Shown: positions 3,695-5,894 of the stretch, in pieces
How the letters are laid out: each line of letters begins with the position of its first letter
Position numbering within the stretch: the first letter of the stretch is position 1
Assembly (NCBI GenBank): GCA_002432555.1
Contig: DJFO01000021.1
Location: forward strand, 3,996 to 9,889
Length of the DNA stretch: 5,894 nt
Direction: 5' to 3'
From: Marinagarivorans sp. UBA5870
GTDB taxonomy: Bacteria; Pseudomonadota; Gammaproteobacteria; Pseudomonadales; Cellvibrionaceae
The notes under the pieces: generated by a model
Seen by the model: the letters and a program-made list of their open reading frames with translations, nothing else
What the model was told of the DNA's origin: nothing
The model's database searches: none
Position numbers and translations under genes: made by a program

Positions 3695-5293
3695 ATGACC
3701 AGAAGCCCATCCCTGAGCGCCGCCTTGTTTGCCACCGTCCTGAGCCTGCTGACCGCTTGCGGCGGCTCCACTAATCCCGGTGGCAGCACTTCGTCGAGTA
3801 GCAGTTCTTCTTCTAGCAGCAGTTCTTCTAGCAGCAGTTCTTCTTCTAGCAGCAGTTCTTCCACCAGCAGCAGTTCTTCCTCCAGCAGTAGCTCCTCATC
3901 GAGCAGTTCTTCCACTGGCCTGCCGGGCATAGTGCTGGAAGTGGACGCGGGGGATGATCAAGTGGTGAACAATAGTGTTTGGGTGAACCTGCACGGACAG
4001 GCACTCGCCTCCACCGGGGCGGCGCCCGAGGTTCAGTGGCGCCAGCTCGCCGGACCCACAGTGACCCTCGTGGGAGGCGTTGAAGCGGGATTTGTCGCTC
4101 CCGATATAGGGCAACCCGCGGAACTGGTTTTTGAACTCGCCGCGAGCGCCGCCGGCACGCGGCTCACCGACACCGTGACGGTGGGGGTCGAACCTTGTGC
4201 GAACCCCGCGGACACCCTGTTCGGCGACTGCCTGGCGCCGGGCTTTGGGCCCTGGCTTGCGTATGAATCTGGCGCCCTCACGGGCGAGATTTTTCACCAT
4301 GCCGGGGAAGGGGACTACCACGTCCAGTGGCAGCAAATCGACAGCGGCGACCCGCAGCGCGGGGACGTGATGGAAATCCGTTGGAACGCCAACGATGCCG
4401 CGCACGAGAAAAATGCCAACGGTTGGTTTGGCGCGGCCATGCCCGGCACCGCCGGCGTCGACCTCAGCGCTTATGCCCAGGGCGCTTTAAGCTTCGACAT
4501 GCGCCTCGTTTATCACGAGCAGCCGAGCGCGGCGGCGGGATTTATTTTTAAAATGGAATGCGTCCTGCCCTGTGTCAGCGCGGAATTGCCCGTCCGCAAC
4601 GGCCACACGTCTTTCGCTTGGCAGACGCACACCTATCCCATCCGGGAGCTAACCGCCTCCGGCCTCAATTTGAGCAAGGTCAACCATGTTTTTGTGCTGC
4701 AACCGGCGTGGCGCAACCAGGAGCAGAACGTCACAGTGCAGATCGACAATCTGCGCCTGGTGAAAAACTACACGCCGCCGCCTCCGCAAAACGGCTGCAC
4801 CGGGCGCGGCAATGTGACCTATACCCTCAGCCGGGCGGCCAACCCCAGCGCGGATCAGCAGGATGCCTACAACCGCATCACCACGGCCATGGATACGGCC
4901 GTGAAAAATTACAACTGCTACACCGATCTGAGCCGACATCTGCAGGTGAGCTACAACCCCAGCGTCGCCACCGCCGACGGTAGCACCAACGGCTCTATCC
5001 GCTTTGGCTCGCGCGCGTCCATGCACCATGTCACAGCTATGCACGAAATTGCCCACGTCTTTGGCGTGGGTGCCACCGACTTTCGCGCGCTTGTACAAAA
5101 CGGAATTTATATGGGGCCCCTGGCCACCGCGAAGCTGCGGCAAATTTCCGGCGTGGTCACCGATCAAATCAAATCCGACGGCACCCACTTCTGGCCCCAC
5201 GGCCTGAATTACATCAGCGAGGGCAGCACTCAGCAGGATCTGATCAACCACTGCCTGGTGGTACAGGCGATAGTGGCCGATCTGGCGAATTAG
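3695..5293 (+). CDS. Polyserine-linker lipoprotein with PKD-like, galactose-binding-like and zincin-like domains
   Basis: 532-residue secreted lipoprotein. Residues 1-22 are a lipoprotein signal with lipobox LTAC (C22 acylated). GGSTNPGGST leads to a polyserine linker, S33-S73 (40 Ser, one Thr at 57), typical of Cellvibrionaceae surface proteins. About 80-168 resembles a PKD/K319-like Ig domain (VDAGDDQVV, WRQLAGPTVTL, DTVTVGV). About 170-358 resembles the ExoP-type galactose-binding-like domain: GALSFDMR, MECVLPC (C289, C293), SGLNLSKVNHVFVL, QIDNLRLV. A proline hinge (TPPPPQ) leads to a C-terminal domain (367-532) with HEIAHVFGVG, H450 and H454 being zinc ligands and E451 the likely catalytic residue. 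The metzincin third ligand is absent (Ala at the +11 position); H498 or H502 in THFWPHGLNY may serve. I infer an outer-membrane-anchored hydrolase with glycan binding; the substrate is unknown. ATG 3695 is chosen over GTG 3686, which lacks a ribosome site. Confidence 0.85.
   Translation: MTRSPSLSAALFATVLSLLTACGGSTNPGGSTSSSSSSSSSSSSSSSSSSSSSSSSTSSSSSSSSSSSSSSSSTGLPGIVLEVDAGDDQVVNNSVWVNLHGQALASTGAAPEVQWRQLAGPTVTLVGGVEAGFVAPDIGQPAELVFELAASAAGTRLTDTVTVGVEPCANPADTLFGDCLAPGFGPWLAYESGALTGEIFHHAGEGDYHVQWQQIDSGDPQRGDVMEIRWNANDAAHEKNANGWFGAAMPGTAGVDLSAYAQGALSFDMRLVYHEQPSAAAGFIFKMECVLPCVSAELPVRNGHTSFAWQTHTYPIRELTASGLNLSKVNHVFVLQPAWRNQEQNVTVQIDNLRLVKNYTPPPPQNGCTGRGNVTYTLSRAANPSADQQDAYNRITTAMDTAVKNYNCYTDLSRHLQVSYNPSVATADGSTNGSIRFGSRASMHHVTAMHEIAHVFGVGATDFRALVQNGIYMGPLATAKLRQISGVVTDQIKSDGTHFWPHGLNYISEGSTQQDLINHCLVVQAIVADLAN
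3791..3913 (+). repeat. Polyserine-encoding low-complexity tract
   Basis: 123 bp encoding 40 serines and one threonine. Built mainly from AGC, AGT, TCT and TCC codons in a recurring AGCAGTTCTTC pattern at 15-18 bp spacing. Mixed serine codons break up the DNA repeat more than a single-codon tract would, but the recurring block still makes it prone to length change by slippage in multiples of three. Confidence 0.9.
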
Positions 5294-5308
5294 GCGATGT
5301 AAATCGCC
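5293..5308 (+). terminator. Hairpin abutting the lipoprotein stop codon
   Basis: GGCGAT (5293-5298) pairs with ATCGCC (5303-5308) around GTAA; it begins on the last base of the TAG stop. No T-run follows, but the REP-like hairpin comes next, so the two together may form the 3' end of the transcript. Confidence 0.4.
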
Positions 5309-5345
5309 GCCCTCTCCCCAACCCTCTCCCGCTCGCGGGAGAGGG
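5309..5345. repeat. REP-like element, copy A (37 bp)
   Basis: Begins GCCCTCTCCCCAA, then CCCTCTCCCG (5322-5331) pairs with CGGGAGAGGG (5336-5345) around CTCG. This type of CCCTCTCCC/GGGAGAGGG stem is a widespread dispersed intergenic repeat in proteobacteria. It lies directly downstream of the lipoprotein gene and may act as its transcript end. Copy B at 5644-5680 is the same element in opposite orientation. Confidence 0.75.
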
Positions 5346-5494
5346 AGTCGATTGTGCCGGTGCCGACCTTGGGAGTGGCAACGGCATTGATATCATCATG
5401 GGCAGCTATGAGCGCATGGACAGCCATGAGCGAGCTCTTCCGCCGGCCGGCACCAACTAAAGGCTTACCCCGTGCGCTCCCGCGCGCGCGGGCA
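5343..5494. repeat. Right-end repeat family, unit 1 (152 bp)
   Basis: Starts GGGAGTCGATTGTGCCGGTG and ends in a GC palindrome (CCCGCGCGCGCGGG, 5479-5492) followed by CA. Contains the landmarks GGCATTGAT, ATGGACAGCCATGAGCGAGC, GGCACCAACTA and GGCTTACC, which recur in the same order in units 2 and 3. No supported gene. The short frames it offers differ between copies mostly by amino-acid-changing substitutions. Confidence 0.8.
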
Positions 5495-5643
5495 GGGAGT
5501 CGATTGTGCCGGTGCCAACTGTGGGAGTGGTTACGGCATTAATGCCACCATGGACAGCCACCATGGACAGCCATGAGCGGATGGACAGCCATGAGCGAGC
5601 TCTTCCGCCGGTCGGCACCAACTACGGGCTTACCTCGTGCGCT
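5495..5643. repeat. Right-end repeat family, unit 2
   Basis: Directly follows unit 1 and repeats its start exactly (GGGAGTCGATTGTGCCGGTG). It carries a perfect palindrome GGCATTAATGCC (5535-5546) and internal micro-duplications: ATGGACAGCC appears three times between 5550 and 5590. It ends at GTGCGCTC, where the REP-like copy B begins. Confidence 0.8.
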
Positions 5644-5680
5644 CCCTCTCCCGTTACCGGGAGAGGGTTGGGGAGAGGGC
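5644..5680. repeat. REP-like element, copy B (inverted)
   Basis: CCCTCTCCCG (5644-5653) pairs with CGGGAGAGGG (5658-5667) around TTAC, followed by TTGGGGAGAGGGC. Apart from its four-base loop it is the exact reverse complement of copy A, so A and B bracket units 1 and 2. Confidence 0.75.
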
Positions 5681-5810
5681 GAGCCTGGCACCTACCTCGC
5701 CGAAATCAGCCGCTCTGCCACGCAATCCTCATCGTCAAACCAATGGCTGGTGTTCGTTCTTCACCCCATCTGCGGCTCGAACTTTGCGGCGTCGCTGCGG
5801 CCAAAAAATA
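5681..5810. other. 130-bp unassigned segment between repeats
   Basis: Not related to the flanking repeats. The minus strand has a stop-free frame from the window edge to TGA at 5706-5708 (62 codons inside the window), and the plus strand also has a frame crossing it. Neither shows a recognisable domain or ribosome site. It could be a decayed gene end or plain spacer; I assign no function. Confidence 0.35.
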
Positions 5811-5894
5811 CTGTGTGAGTGGCGCGGCATTGATGCCATCATGGGTAACCATGAGCGAGCTCTTCAACCAGTCGGCACCAACTACGGGCTTACC
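5811..5894. repeat. Right-end repeat family, unit 3, cut by window edge
   Basis: Aligns to units 1 and 2 from CTGTGTGAGTGG onward, lacking their first roughly 25 bp. Shares GGCATTGATGCC (palindromic except at the centre), CCATGAGCGAGCTCTTC, GTCGGCACCAACTACGGGC and the final GGCTTACC, where the window stops. It shows that the family is dispersed beyond the tandem pair. Confidence 0.75.

Noticed and set aside
3201..3710. Stop-free minus-strand frame of 169 codons, hydrophobic and aromatic
   Set aside because: It lies on the minisatellite, whose 13-14 bp units are not a codon multiple. It overlaps both the SRPBCC 3' end and the lipoprotein start, and its start has no ribosome site. The composition follows from T-runs on the minus strand.
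3679..3930. Minus-strand frame rich in Glu and Leu
   Set aside because: It is the antisense reading of the polyserine tract; the plus-strand lipoprotein explains it fully.
5042..5071. Classical metzincin HExxHxxGxxH site
   Set aside because: Only HExxHxxG is present; the expected third-ligand position is Ala, so the metzincin label is not justified.
4649..5251. 200-codon minus-strand frame inside the lipoprotein gene
   Set aside because: The plus-strand frame has a lipobox, domain motifs and a HExxH site, and its GC-rich third positions leave the antisense strand open. No domain is recognisable on the minus strand.
5354..5818. Two plus-strand frames sharing MSELFRR-like segments
   Set aside because: They are the same frame of repeat units 1 and 2. 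Copies differ by amino-acid-changing substitutions, and the frames run into REP-like sequence; no ribosome sites.

Overview
The window looks like chromosomal DNA from a marine or polysaccharide-degrading gammaproteobacterium, most likely of the Cellvibrionaceae (Saccharophagus/Teredinibacter/Cellvibrio group). The best pointer is a secreted lipoprotein whose anchor is joined to its folded domains by a 41-residue polyserine linker, a trait typical of exported proteins in that group. Genes are moderately GC-rich. Intergenic spaces are long and full of hairpins, minisatellites and dispersed repeats. Organism assignment is inference; no rRNA or tRNA marker is present.

Layout. 2-115 (+) is the C-terminal end of a DUF1348 (NTF2-like) protein. 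116-350 is a spacer with a small hairpin and a 17-18 bp tandem repeat. 351-869 (-) is an exported 8-stranded outer-membrane beta-barrel protein. 999-1679 (-) is a VIT1/CCC1-family iron/manganese transporter. 1680-2009 is a divergent regulatory region with three TTGGCAAA copies and leader hairpins. 2010-2456 (+) is a 'host attachment' (Host_attach/baeRF-like) protein. 2457-2774 holds a strong terminator-like hairpin and a 151-bp perfectly centred palindromic MITE-like element. 2775-3224 (+) is an SRPBCC/AHSA1-type protein. 3225-3694 holds a hairpin and a degenerate minisatellite of about 16 A-tract units. 3695-5293 (+) is the polyserine lipoprotein, with a PKD-like domain, a galactose-binding-like domain and a C-terminal HEIAH zincin-like domain. 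5294-5894 has no convincing gene: it carries two inverted 37-bp REP-like elements and three copies of a roughly 150-bp repeat, the last cut by the window edge.

The genes do not form an obvious pathway or operon. Each has its own flanking signals, and the mix (envelope protein, metal transporter, stress-type cytosolic protein, lipid/ligand-fold protein, surface lipoprotein) reads as an ordinary chromosomal segment loaded with non-coding repeats. The most interesting items are the lipoprotein's probable metallopeptidase domain with a non-metzincin third ligand, the folded MITE at 2574-2724, the A-tract array at 3331-3556 and the repeat cluster at the right end. I see no phage, CRISPR, toxin-antitoxin or defence system.
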